Source: Anaerolineae bacterium (GTDB lineage Bacteria; Chloroflexota; Anaerolineae; Promineifilales; Promineifilaceae). Taken from it: a DNA stretch of 50,847 nucleotides. Of the stretch, positions 13,321-21,429 are shown in pieces. The position numbers and the translations under genes were made by a program. Within the stretch, counting starts at the first letter, position 1. Each line of letters starts with the position of its first letter. The notes beneath the pieces are model-generated. The model was not told the origin of the DNA. It did no database searches and saw nothing but the letters and a program-made list of their open reading frames with translations. The stretch spans positions 1 through 50,847 of the forward strand of contig JAHBVI010000041.1 of assembly GCA_019637635.1 (NCBI GenBank), in the 5' to 3' direction.

Positions 13321-15713
13321 GCCGCCATACGGCGCAAGTCGCGGAGGTAGTCGTTTAGCCCGGCGGCGTAGGTGTCCAGGTAATGCTGCGCCAGGCGGGT
13401 GGCTAACGCTTTGTAGCCAATGCCGGTGAGCGCGGCCACGTGGGGGCGGAAGTCGCGCAGGCTGACGCGCATTACCCCCTGGGCGTCGGTCAGTACGCCC
13501 CAGGCCAGACCCCTCTTTTCGCTGTCCGCTTTGGCCGTGCTAAAGCGGGTCAGGCTGCTGTTGGCGGCCAATGGCTCCAGGTGGGCAAACAGTTCTTGCC
13601 CTTGCATCAGGTTATGCAATGGGTCGAACTGTTTGGGCATCGCTTCCAGGAAGCGCAGCACCGGCGTGGGCATGGTGGCCCACCGTTGCAGGGCGTCGGC
13701 GCGGGCGCCGGCGCCATGGACGCTAATTTCCTGGGCGTGGTGGAGGATTTGCCCAAACCCGGCCAGGGCCGCCAGATAGGCGCGCCGCTGCTGGTCAAAT
13801 TCGGCAAAGGGGAGTGTGCCCTGTCTCGTAGCCGCCAGAGCATCCAGGGTACGGCCGTGCAGCCCCCACACATCCAATTCCCGCAGCGGCGCTTCAAACA
13901 CCAGCGGATACAGCCGGTCACGCGGGCTGCTGTTGGCCGCATCCAGGGGAATAAGCACAGCCGGGATCGCCTGACCGGCGATGAAAGCGGCCTGGGCCAA
14001 CGCCGCCGCTGCTTCGTAACGCGGCGTTTGGGCCAGGGCGGCCACTTCCGCCGCCAGCGTGGGGTCAGGCTGGTAGGTGAGCGCATGGATGGCCCGGTAG
14101 AGGATGAGCCAATCCGTCACCGCCAGGTTCAGCCATCCGCTGCGCTGCTGGCAAAGCTGGCGTACAGTTTGCAGCAGAGAGAGGTTGATCTGGTCGGTCT
14201 CGGCGCTGACCTCCGGCGTCAGGCGCGGCGACTGCTCAATGTAACGCTGCTCGGCCGCTTCCAGGGGGAAGGTCAGCGGTTTGATCATGAGGTCGCCAGT
14301 GGTGGGCGGCGGCAGCCCGCGCAGATAAACGGCCCAGGACATGGCTTCACGGGTGAAAATTTCGGCCAGGGCCGCGCCCCAGGCGGCGTCGAAGAAGATT
14401 TGCGATTGGTCAAAAACAATGCTCTGGCCGGTATCAAAGAGCGTCAGCGGATGGTCGCCCAGGCCGCGTTCTGTCTGGCGGATGTCATTGAGGGTGAGGT
14501 GTGACGGCCGTTGGTCGGCATTAAACAGAATGGGCGCATGTTGTAAACGGGTCAGGCTGGCGGTCAGCGTCTGGTTCCAACTGCGGCGCAGTTCGGCCAA
14601 CACCGCCCGTTTGAGCGCAGCCAGGGTGGCCAACTTCACGGCCGTCAGGCCCGTGGGCAAGGCATAAATAGCCGCCACCTGTTCCCGCACGGCCGTGACC
14701 GGCGACGGCCGTCCACTTTCCGGGTCGCTCGCCGGAATCAGGTAATACCGCCCCTGGACAATGAGACCCACGTGCAATTGTTCCCAGGGTAACGGCCGTC
14801 GGTTTTCGCCATAAACATCCGGTTCCAGGTAGGCCCAAATGGAGAGCTGCTGCTGGTACTCCTTCAGCGCCTGGCGCATCGTTTGCAGCCGCTCCGTCCA
14901 CGCCTGGTAAGCGGCGGCGCTGAGGTGGCGGGTGGCCTCGGCCAGGAATTGGTCAAATTTGTGACGGCGGTAAGTGACAAAGTTGTGGTTGGGGTCGGCG
15001 TCGCGGTCACGGCCGTAGGGTCGTTGTTTTTCCCAGGCGGGGTACAGGTTGGCATAATGGGCGGCGTCGGGCTGCACGGCCACTTCGCCTCCGCTCAGTG
15101 CATGCGTGACCTCTTGCAACGTCGCCAGGTAGACCCGCTCGCGCCACTCATTGGCCAGCAGGTCGGGGTATTGGTGCAGCAGGTGAATGGCGGCCATCAG
15201 CCAGGCAGTGATGCGGTCTACCGGGTGCAGGGCAATCTGGTGTTTGGACAGCATGGCGTCAAAACCGCCCGTCTCCAGGGTATGGCGGGCGCTGTCTTCA
15301 CGGCCGGCGTATTGCACGTAAAACTGCCAGACCCCTTCCGGGAAAGCGGTTTCCGGCTCCTTGCCCGCCAGTTTGAGCAACTGCTGGTAGCCGCGCATGA
15401 CGGCCGCCGGCCCGGCATAAAAGGCGCCATATGCTGCTTTGTCCAGCGCCGCCTCCACCCCTTTGAACAGCAAATTGACGTCCCGCTGGACGTTGGCGGC
15501 GGGTGGACGACGCCCCGGCAGCCGCGCCAGCCCATTCAAAATGACGCCGGGCACGTTCCCGGCGGGGGCCAGGCGGGCGATGGCGTCTACGGCCGTGTCA
15601 ATCTCCGGCAGGGAAAGTTGGGAGAGGTCACGCACGGCCGTAGAATGGGCGATGGAACGCAAGTTATCGGCCGTTTTGATCGAAGCCTGAGCATATGGGT
15701 CAGGAGAAACCAT
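13302..15713 (-). CDS. Large conserved-looking protein of unknown function
   Basis: The 803-residue product is not recognised. It is largely alpha-helical, rich in Ala, Leu and Gln, without signal peptide or membrane helices, so a cytoplasmic protein is likely. Mixed segments in the middle (VYGENRRPLPWEQLHVGLIV, then LFDTGQSIVFDQSQIFFD) suggest embedded alpha/beta domains. Base composition and octamer use match the neighbours. It is convergent with MscS and divergent from the membrane gene at 15,905. The final residues Ser-Arg-Glu-Pro and the stop are encoded by the intergenic repeat. Confidence 0.75.
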   Translation of the reverse strand: MVSPDPYAQASIKTADNLRSIAHSTAVRDLSQLSLPEIDTAVDAIARLAPAGNVPGVILNGLARLPGRRPPAANVQRDVNLLFKGVEAALDKAAYGAFYAGPAAVMRGYQQLLKLAGKEPETAFPEGVWQFYVQYAGREDSARHTLETGGFDAMLSKHQIALHPVDRITAWLMAAIHLLHQYPDLLANEWRERVYLATLQEVTHALSGGEVAVQPDAAHYANLYPAWEKQRPYGRDRDADPNHNFVTYRRHKFDQFLAEATRHLSAAAYQAWTERLQTMRQALKEYQQQLSIWAYLEPDVYGENRRPLPWEQLHVGLIVQGRYYLIPASDPESGRPSPVTAVREQVAAIYALPTGLTAVKLATLAALKRAVLAELRRSWNQTLTASLTRLQHAPILFNADQRPSHLTLNDIRQTERGLGDHPLTLFDTGQSIVFDQSQIFFDAAWGAALAEIFTREAMSWAVYLRGLPPPTTGDLMIKPLTFPLEAAEQRYIEQSPRLTPEVSAETDQINLSLLQTVRQLCQQRSGWLNLAVTDWLILYRAIHALTYQPDPTLAAEVAALAQTPRYEAAAALAQAAFIAGQAIPAVLIPLDAANSSPRDRLYPLVFEAPLRELDVWGLHGRTLDALAATRQGTLPFAEFDQQRRAYLAALAGFGQILHHAQEISVHGAGARADALQRWATMPTPVLRFLEAMPKQFDPLHNLMQGQELFAHLEPLAANSSLTRFSTAKADSEKRGLAWGVLTDAQGVMRVSLRDFRPHVAALTGIGYKALATRLAQHYLDTYAAGLNDYLRDLRRMAAASREP

Positions 15714-15836
15714 ATCGCAAGATTAACACATTTTTCTTCTTTGATAATAGTGGCCGGTGATTGGCGGCTGGTGGTCAGCCATCGGCTACCATTTGCCTCT
15801 TTGCCTCTTTGCGTTACATTTAGATAAAGGTGTGCG

Positions 15837-15908
15837 ATGGCTTATCTGGAATGGTTACGAGCGCGGGTGGGGCCGCGCAAGGTTGTGAAAATGGATAATG
15901 CGCTATGA
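15837..15908 (+). CDS. 23-residue ORF coupled to the next gene; possible NUDIX N-terminal remnant
   Basis: The peptide reads MAYLEWLRARVGPRKVV plus six residues. Its stop overlaps the next ATG as ATGA, so it could act as a translational leader. The first 17 residues resemble the N-terminus of NUDIX hydrolases (a YxxWLRxxVGxRK pattern), suggesting a truncated gene remnant. A length of 23 codons makes both readings tentative. The region 15,714-15,836 upstream holds no other feature I can support. Confidence 0.3.
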   Translation: MAYLEWLRARVGPRKVVKMDNAL

Positions 15909-16618
15909 GTTTTCCGACGATCTTTGATTGGTTAGAACGTTTTGCCTTTTTGCGCGGCTATCCGGCGGCGCTGGGGGTGTTGGCCACGGCCGTGATCATC
16001 GTCCTGGCCTGGGAGTGGCGCGTGGCCATCCTGGCGTTGGCCGCCCAATATCTGCTGCTGGGGCTGCTGTATGTGGATGTGTTAGACCCACGCCTGGCGG
16101 TGGTCAAGATGTTGGTAGGGCTGTTTGTCTGCCTCATTCTGACGATTACCGCCGGGCAGGTGAGTTGGGGCCGCCTGCCGGTGGATGTGCTGCCGTCCGA
16201 GGCCGAGCAAATTAAAGCGGAACAGCGGGTGCAGTTGGGGCCGCTGGCTGTGCCCGTTTCCGGCCTGCTGCGGTTAGCGGCGGCGGCGGTTATGTTTCTG
16301 GTGGTGTGGGCGCTGGTGGAGCGGGCCGGTGGGCTGCCCTTGTTGGCGGGCACGGCCGTACCCGCCACACCGGTCTACTTTGAATTGGCCGTCGTGGGGC
16401 TGCTGGCTTTTGGTTTGCTGGCCATGACCATCAGCCCGGAACCCATGCGCATCGGCATGGGCGTCCTCATGTTTCTGTCCGGTTTTGAACTGTATTTTAG
16501 CGCGCTGGATCAATCGGCAGCCACGCTGGCGGCGCTGGCGGCGCTCAATTTGCTGGCGGCGGTGGTGATTTCTTACCTGGTGCAGCGGCGGTACGCGATT
16601 CCGGCGTTGTTGGATTAG
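15905..16618 (+). CDS. Integral membrane protein, HyfE/NuoK-like
   Basis: The 237-residue protein has about seven predicted membrane helices. The C-terminal half (VGLLAFGLLAMTISPEPMR, then GMGVLMFLSGFELYFSAL) resembles the HyfE/MrpC/NuoK family of small proton-channel subunits. It is followed at 16,849 by a NuoN-like protein, so the pair may be parts of a complex-I-like or antiporter-like membrane module, but no soluble subunits are nearby. The stop TAG is the first unit of a 7-bp repeat array. Confidence 0.5.
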   Translation: MSFPTIFDWLERFAFLRGYPAALGVLATAVIIVLAWEWRVAILALAAQYLLLGLLYVDVLDPRLAVVKMLVGLFVCLILTITAGQVSWGRLPVDVLPSEAEQIKAEQRVQLGPLAVPVSGLLRLAAAAVMFLVVWALVERAGGLPLLAGTAVPATPVYFELAVVGLLAFGLLAMTISPEPMRIGMGVLMFLSGFELYFSALDQSAATLAALAALNLLAAVVISYLVQRRYAIPALLD

Positions 16619-16841
16619 AGATTAGAGATTAGAGATTAGAGATTAGAGATTGGAGATTGGAGATTGGAGATTGGAGATTGATTCCACCTTTGTATCTATC
16701 CAGATATACTGACCCCCATCCTGACCTCCCCCCTGAGAGGGAAAGGAATTAGCCCCCTCTCCCTTGAGGGAGAGGGGTGGGGCGAGGGTGTAAATAGTCA
16801 CTCACCTTTAACCTCTAATCTCTAATCTCCAATCTCTACCA
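16613..16841. repeat. Two-armed 7-bp repeat array with a C/G-rich hairpin
   Basis: GATTAGA repeated about five times turns into GATTGGA repeated about five times (to about 16,680). After a spacer the complement (TCTAATCTCTAATCTCCAATCTC) returns at about 16,811-16,838. The two arms could form a long stem. Between them lies a separate 11-bp hairpin, CCCCTCTCCCT pairing with AGGGAGAGGGG (16,754-16,777). The array includes the stop codon of the preceding gene. Confidence 0.85.
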
Positions 16842-16848
16842 CCTTACT

Positions 16849-18174
16849 ATGAACCTCATTCTCTTTGGCCCATTTATTAGCGCGGTGATTGTGGCGCTGT
16901 TGAGCCGGTGGCGGCGGGTTACGGCCGTGTGCGGCCTGCTGGCGGCGCTTGTATTGTGGCTGCTGCTGCGGGCAGAACCGGCCATCACGCAAAGCAGGGC
17001 GCTGTTTGGCGCGGCGCTGGTATTGACGCCGGGCACACGGACGCTGCTCTTGTTTTTGTATGCGGGGCTGGTGGTGTTGTTTGGGCTGGCGCTGCTGTTC
17101 CCCCAGGGCGGCAAGCTGGTTCCGGCGGCATTGGCGGCGTATGGTTTTCTGGCGCTGGCACTGCTGGCACGGCCGTCCCTCTGGGGCGCGTTTTTTCTGG
17201 CGGCCGGGCTGGCGCTGCTGGCAGCAGCCGTGCAGGACGACCGCGCCGGACTGGTGCAGGGCGGGATGCGTTATCTGGCGATGGCGGCCTTAGCCCTGCC
17301 GTTTTTGCTGGTAGCCGGGTGGCTGCTGGATACACAAACGGCCGGCGCCGGGGAATTGGTGGGCCGGGTGGCGCTGTGGGGTGGGCTGATTCTATTGGCC
17401 GCGTTTCCCTTTCACGTGTGGGCAACCACCATTATCCGGGAATTGTCCCCTTTGGCCTGGCTGCTGTTGTTTGGGTTGGCGCAACTGGTGGTGACGGTCT
17501 TTGTGTTTGGCTTGCTGCCGGAGGGGGTGCATGGGGAGATGGTGCGGCTGGTGGAGTTTACGGCCGTGCTGACGCTGTTGGTGGCGCTGCTGCTGCTGCT
17601 GACGGCCGTGACCCTACCCCGGCTCGTCAGTGGTCTGCTGCTGGCCGATATGGCCGCGGTGGCGCTGCTGCTCGTTTTTGATCCGGCGGCGGATGGGCGC
17701 ACGGCCGTGACGGTGCAAACGACCCGTTTTTTTAGCCTGCTGGTGTTGGGGAGCGGGCTGTTGTTGTGGTCACGTTTTGGCGGCGGCGCGCTGACGCCTG
17801 CCGGGGAAACCGGGGCACAGCCACGCAGCCAGGGCATTGCCCGGCGCGCCCCCTTCACCACCACAGGTTTGCTGTTGGGTTGTTTGTCATTGGCCGGGCT
17901 GCCGCTGACGATAGGGTTTGCCGGTCGGTGGCCGGTCATTCAACTGCTGCTGCGCGGGGAGGGAACCATTTTAGCCCTGTTGTTGTTGGCGACTATGGGC
18001 GCCGGAGGCATGGCGCTGCTGCGCGCCATGCCTTACTGGTTAACACCGGCCGATAAAACTCTTTCACAGCACCTTGAACCTCGCTGGCTGCAAATTTTAT
18101 GGGTCATTGGCCTCCTGCTGGCCCTCTATCTAGCCTGGCAGCCACCCATCTGGCTGGCGATTTTGAATCCGTAG
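16849..18174 (+). CDS. NuoN/HyfF-like multi-helix membrane protein lacking key lysines
   Basis: The 441-residue protein has about twelve predicted membrane helices. The segment AAFPFHVWATTIIRELSPLAW corresponds to the conserved FHxW...P region of NuoN/NuoM/MrpA proton-pumping subunits. Only two lysines occur in the whole chain, neither at the conserved helix-7 position, where the sequence reads GLAQLVV. Proton pumping is therefore doubtful. ATG 16849 follows the repeat array. The stop TAG is part of the next repeat. Confidence 0.55.
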   Translation: MNLILFGPFISAVIVALLSRWRRVTAVCGLLAALVLWLLLRAEPAITQSRALFGAALVLTPGTRTLLLFLYAGLVVLFGLALLFPQGGKLVPAALAAYGFLALALLARPSLWGAFFLAAGLALLAAAVQDDRAGLVQGGMRYLAMAALALPFLLVAGWLLDTQTAGAGELVGRVALWGGLILLAAFPFHVWATTIIRELSPLAWLLLFGLAQLVVTVFVFGLLPEGVHGEMVRLVEFTAVLTLLVALLLLLTAVTLPRLVSGLLLADMAAVALLLVFDPAADGRTAVTVQTTRFFSLLVLGSGLLLWSRFGGGALTPAGETGAQPRSQGIARRAPFTTTGLLLGCLSLAGLPLTIGFAGRWPVIQLLLRGEGTILALLLLATMGAGGMALLRAMPYWLTPADKTLSQHLEPRWLQILWVIGLLLALYLAWQPPIWLAILNP

Positions 18175-18358
18175 TCCGTGAGCCGTAATCCGTGAACCGT
18201 AATCCGTGAGCCGTAGTCCGTGAACCGTAATCCGTGAACCGTAGTCCGTGAACCGTAATCCGTGAACCGTAATCGGATTACCGATTACCGATTACCGATT
18301 ACGGATTACCGATTACCGATTACGGATTACCGATTACCGATTACGGATTACCGATTAC
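18172..18358. repeat. Two-armed array of CCGTAATCCGTGAAC and CGATTAC units
   Basis: The left arm (18,172-18,270) is about a dozen tandem units of the type CCGTAATCCGTGA. The right arm (18,271-18,358) repeats the 7-mer CGATTAC with variants in the opposite sense. Many inverted pairings are possible. The first unit provides the stop codon of the preceding gene. Confidence 0.9.
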
Positions 18359-18361
18359 CTA

Positions 18362-18389
18362 CCCCCCAACAGGTTGCCAAACAGGGGGG
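18362..18389. other. C6/G6 hairpin before the NusG-like gene
   Basis: CCCCCC (18,362-18,367) can pair with GGGGGG (18,384-18,389) around a 16-base loop. It sits 35 bp upstream of the antiterminator start and may be part of its leader. The stretch to 18,424 shows no other clear signal. Confidence 0.35.
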
Positions 18390-18424
18390 CATTGGCTAGA
18401 CTTCTGACTGTGACTGAGGGATGT

Positions 18425-18931
18425 ATGACAACACATTGGTACGCTTTGCGCGTTAAGCCCCACAAAGAGCGAACCGTTTACGAATTATTGCAGGCAAAAC
18501 GGGAATCGGTATTTTTCCCTACTGTATCAGTAAAGCCGGTGAACCCACGCGCCGCCAGGATACGGCCGTATTTCCCCGGCTATTTGTTTGTCCAGGCCGA
18601 TCTGGATGACGCCGGCATCAACGTCTTTAGCTGGTTGCCGGGCACACGCGGTCTGGTGACGTTTGGCGATATACCGGCGGTGGTGCCGGAAAATCTGATT
18701 ACCGAACTCCGTCGCCGTTTACGCCAGATTGAAGCGGATGGGGGTCTGTTGAACGGCCGTTACCGTCAGGGCGACCGGGTGCGTATTATCAGCGGCCCCT
18801 TTGCCGATTATGAGGCCATCTTCGACGCCTACTTGCCGGGATCAGAAAGAGTGCGGGTCTTATTAGCCTTTTTGAGCCATCATCCCCAACCTGTAAAACT
18901 CACCATTGCCCACATTTCCAAAGTGAACTAG
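18425..18931 (+). CDS. NusG-paralog transcription antiterminator (RfaH/LoaP/UpxY type)
   Basis: The 168-residue protein has an N-terminal NGN domain (WYALRVKPHKERTVYELL, then YFPGYLFVQADL) and a C-terminal KOW domain (YRQGDRVRIISGPFADYEAI). It lies alone at the head of a 32-kb polysaccharide locus rather than beside ribosomal genes. That is the context of specialised NusG paralogs that ride RNA polymerase and suppress termination in long operons. ATG 18425 is used because MTTHWYALRV is the expected N-terminus and GAGGGATG precedes it. A structured RNA follows at 19,010-19,112, possibly its recruitment site. Confidence 0.88.
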   Translation: MTTHWYALRVKPHKERTVYELLQAKRESVFFPTVSVKPVNPRAARIRPYFPGYLFVQADLDDAGINVFSWLPGTRGLVTFGDIPAVVPENLITELRRRLRQIEADGGLLNGRYRQGDRVRIISGPFADYEAIFDAYLPGSERVRVLLAFLSHHPQPVKLTIAHISKVN

Positions 18932-19009
18932 GTATCAGGCACTATACTTTATTGATGCTGTTTTTGTTATGAACAGGGATTTGCCATGTGATTGGGCATG
19001 GGGAATTTC

Positions 19010-19112
19010 TACGCAACGGCGTAAACTGGCCGGTGACGGGCATAACGGGCACTCAGGTTGCCCGTTAAAGCAACCGTAAGCCCCAGGGTTACAATCCTTC
19101 ACCGGGCAGTTT
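19010..19112 (+). ncRNA. Multi-branched structured RNA between antiterminator and operon
   Basis: A long stem (19,023-19,036 with 19,099-19,112; 13 pairs, one G-G mismatch) encloses a perfect 8-bp hairpin (19,044-19,051 with 19,059-19,066; 7-base loop) and a smaller GTAA..CC / GG..TTAC hairpin (19,076-19,092). A 5-bp hairpin TACGC-AACG-GCGTA (19,010-19,023) abuts the 5' side. The 316-bp gap 18,932-19,247 has no coding frame. It does not match the c-di-GMP-I consensus as I know it. A LoaP-type recruitment element or an unclassified riboswitch is plausible. Confidence 0.55.
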
Positions 19113-19180
19113 ATCTGTTTATCACCCTGTTTTTTTCGGACTGAAAGATGTCGGAAGGGTGGAACGTGCCTGAATAGAGC

Positions 19181-19232
19181 GGGTAATTGGGTGATTGGGT
19201 AATTGAGTAATTACCCAATTACCCAATTACCC
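19181..19232. repeat. 24-bp inverted repeat of TAATTGGG units
   Basis: Arms 19,181-19,204 and 19,209-19,232 are complementary over 24 positions with a 4-base loop; the one non-Watson-Crick position is a G-U wobble in plus-strand RNA. Each arm is GGGTAATT-type units in tandem. It ends 15 bp before the dehydrogenase start and has the form of an attenuator in the operon leader. Confidence 0.8.
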
Positions 19233-19247
19233 AATTACAAATTAAAT

Positions 19248-20558
19248 ATGAACGTCAAAGCTGAATTACTGCAAAAAATTGCCGACCGCCGCGCCAAAAT
19301 CGCGGTCATTGGCATGGGGTATGTGGGGCTGCCGCTGATGGTGGCTTTTGCCGAAGCCGGTTTCCCGGTGGTGGGGGTGGATGTAGACCGCCAGAAAGTG
19401 ACCATGCTGAACCGGGGCGAGAGTTATATTGAAGATGTGGCCGATGAGGTGTTACGGCCGTTGGTGCAAAAAAGGCTACTGTGGGCCAGTTCCGATTATG
19501 CCGCCGTGGCCGACGTAGACGCCATCTCCATCTGTGTGCCCACCCCCCTGCGCAAAACCAAAGACCCAGACATCTCTTACATCATCAATGCCGCCGACAA
19601 CATTGCCGCGCATGATGGCGCGGGTAAGTTGATCGTCCTGGAAAGCACCACCTACCCCGGCACCACCGAAGAGGTCATTTTGCCCCGGCTTACCGAAAAT
19701 GGGCGGCAGGTGGGGCGGGATTTCTTCCTGGCCTTCTCGCCGGAACGCATTGACCCCGGTCGTACCGATTACAACGTGTGGACGACGCCCAAGGTGATCG
19801 GCGGCATGACCTCAGACTGTTTGGAAGTGTCGCTGGCTTTGTATGGCACGATTGTAGAAAAGCCGGTGCCCGTTTCCAGCCCGGCAGCGGCGGAAATGGT
19901 GAAATTGCTGGAAAACACCTTCCGCGCCGTCAACATTGGCCTGGTGAATGAAGTGGCGCTGATGTGTGACAAACTGGGGCTGAACGTGTGGGAGGTGGTA
20001 GACGCCGCCGCCACCAAACCCTACGGCTTTATGAAATTCACGCCCGGCCCCGGCCTGGGCGGGCACTGCATTCCCATTGACCCCCATTATCTGAGTTGGA
20101 AACTAAAAACGCTCAATTACACGGCCCGGTTCATTGAACTGGCGGCTGAGGTAAACGGGTATATGCCGGAGTATGTGGTGAGCAAAGTGGCGGCGGCCCT
20201 GAATGGCGAGCGGAAAGCAGTGAATGGCAGCCACATTCTGGTATTGGGCGTGGCCTACAAACCCAATGTGAGCGATATGCGCGAAAGCCCAGCGCTGGAC
20301 ATTATCCACCTGTTGCAAGGGCGGGGCGCGGCCGTGAGCTACCATGATCCCTTTGTGCCCGACCTGACGCATGAGGGCTTTGATTTGCAATCGGTGACGC
20401 TGACCCCGGCGGCGCTGCGGGCAGCAGATTGTGTGGTCATCGTCACCGACCACCGGGATGTTGACTGGCGCTGTGTGGCCGAGGAGTCGGCGGTGCTGGT
20501 GGATGCCCGGAATGCGCTGAAGGAGTTGCCGGGCAACGGCCGTGTGGTGAGCCTGTGA
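19248..20558 (+). CDS. UDP-sugar 6-dehydrogenase (UDP-GlcNAc/ManNAc type)
   Basis: The 436-residue protein has the Rossmann motif VIGMGYVGLPL near residue 20, the middle-domain signature STTYPGTTEE and the catalytic cysteine motif GGHCIPIDPHYLSWK. These mark the nucleotide-sugar dehydrogenases that oxidise C6 to a uronic acid with NAD. The SPERIDPG stretch favours the UDP-N-acetylhexosamine branch (WbpA/WecC-like) over UDP-glucose. The ATG at 19,248 is preferred to a TTG at 19,203, which lies in the inverted repeat. With the WecB epimerase at 29.1 kb it could supply UDP-ManNAcA. Confidence 0.9.
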   Translation: MNVKAELLQKIADRRAKIAVIGMGYVGLPLMVAFAEAGFPVVGVDVDRQKVTMLNRGESYIEDVADEVLRPLVQKRLLWASSDYAAVADVDAISICVPTPLRKTKDPDISYIINAADNIAAHDGAGKLIVLESTTYPGTTEEVILPRLTENGRQVGRDFFLAFSPERIDPGRTDYNVWTTPKVIGGMTSDCLEVSLALYGTIVEKPVPVSSPAAAEMVKLLENTFRAVNIGLVNEVALMCDKLGLNVWEVVDAAATKPYGFMKFTPGPGLGGHCIPIDPHYLSWKLKTLNYTARFIELAAEVNGYMPEYVVSKVAAALNGERKAVNGSHILVLGVAYKPNVSDMRESPALDIIHLLQGRGAAVSYHDPFVPDLTHEGFDLQSVTLTPAALRAADCVVIVTDHRDVDWRCVAEESAVLVDARNALKELPGNGRVVSL

Positions 20559-20592
20559 TTGGTAATCCGTAATCCGTAATCGGGCTTCGGAC
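20556..20592. repeat. Short GTAATCC repeat
   Basis: Three tandem GTAATCC-type units begin at the stop codon of the dehydrogenase gene (TGATTGGTAATCCGTAATCC). It is a small member of the same class of intergenic arrays seen around it. Confidence 0.6.
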
Positions 20593-20609
20593 TTCGACTT
20601 AGGGGTTAT

Positions 20610-21428
20610 ATGATGAACGAGTGGCGCAAGTGGGTTTTGGTGGTAGTCATTTTATTGGCGGGGGTGGCGCTGGCCTGGAGCCGGGTTAATGACGCCGCCT
20701 CTTTGAACGAGGCCGGGGCGGGCGGGGGCGTTACGCCCAGGGCTTACCTGCCCCTGATTCTGAATGACTGTGACGATTTCTATGATGGGTTTGGGGATCC
20801 GGCGTCAGGCTGGCAGGTGTTGGATGATGCGTTGGTGCGGCTGGCCTATGTGAATGGCGAATATCAGATTCTTTCCAGGGAGGCCGGATATGTATTCCGG
20901 CCGTTAGCGCCCACCTATGGCCGCGAAAATTATGTGGTGGAAGTGGACGCCCGTTTTGCGGCATCGCCAACCGATGGTTTGTATGGCCTGGTGTTTGGCG
21001 CTGTCACCAACCAGACGGAAGTGCCCCGCTATTACCTGTTTGTCGTTGAGCCAGATGATCAAGAATTTCGCCTGTATAGCCGGGAAACGGATGGCGCCTT
21101 TACCACCTTAATCGGTTCGACGTTTTCGGCGGCCATTAACCAGGGCACGGCCGTGAATCGTCTGACGGCCGTGCGCGATGGCCATGAGATCACCCTGGCC
21201 GTGAACGGCACAACGTTGGCCGCAACCACCGATGCGGCCATCACCGGCCCCACCTTTACCGGGCTGGCGCTGAGTCCCCGCCCGGCCAATCCACAGGCGG
21301 ACGGCCGTTTCGATAATTTCCACGTTTCAGTCTGTGTGCCGGGCGGCAGCAGCCCGTCGGCCACAATGTCTGGTCTCACCAACCACCTACCAACCGGCGT
21401 GTATGACGCCTTTGCCCCTGAGGAGTAA
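20610..21428 (+). CDS. Secreted LamG/3-keto-disaccharide-hydrolase-like protein
   Basis: The 272-residue protein starts with a membrane or signal segment (KWVLVVVILLAGVALAW). A beta-sandwich region follows, with the typical FYDGFGDPASGWQV opening, YVVEVDARF strands and NGTTLAATTDAAITG near the end. This is the concanavalin/LamG-like fold found in surface glycan-binding proteins. A second ATG at 20,613 is equivalent. Its stop lies immediately before the next gene's start, so the two are co-translated; a role in assembly or recognition of the exported polysaccharide is inferred. Confidence 0.65.
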   Translation: MMNEWRKWVLVVVILLAGVALAWSRVNDAASLNEAGAGGGVTPRAYLPLILNDCDDFYDGFGDPASGWQVLDDALVRLAYVNGEYQILSREAGYVFRPLAPTYGRENYVVEVDARFAASPTDGLYGLVFGAVTNQTEVPRYYLFVVEPDDQEFRLYSRETDGAFTTLIGSTFSAAINQGTAVNRLTAVRDGHEITLAVNGTTLAATTDAAITGPTFTGLALSPRPANPQADGRFDNFHVSVCVPGGSSPSATMSGLTNHLPTGVYDAFAPEE

Positions 21429-21429
21429 G

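Noticed and set aside
13440..14504. Long plus-strand open frame opposite the 803-residue gene (also one at 14,883-15,827)
   Set aside because: Both lie antisense to a better gene. They have Gly/Arg/Gln-rich compositions typical of shadow frames in GC-rich DNA and no ribosome site.
16908..17681. 257-codon glycine-rich frame inside the NuoN-like gene
   Set aside because: It is a frame-shifted shadow with Gly/Ala/Arg composition; the other frame has clear membrane helices.
19010..19112. c-di-GMP-I (GEMM) riboswitch
   Set aside because: The location before polysaccharide genes fits, but the GEMM consensus core and tetraloop-receptor arrangement are absent; only ACGCAA and GGGTTAC resemble parts of it.
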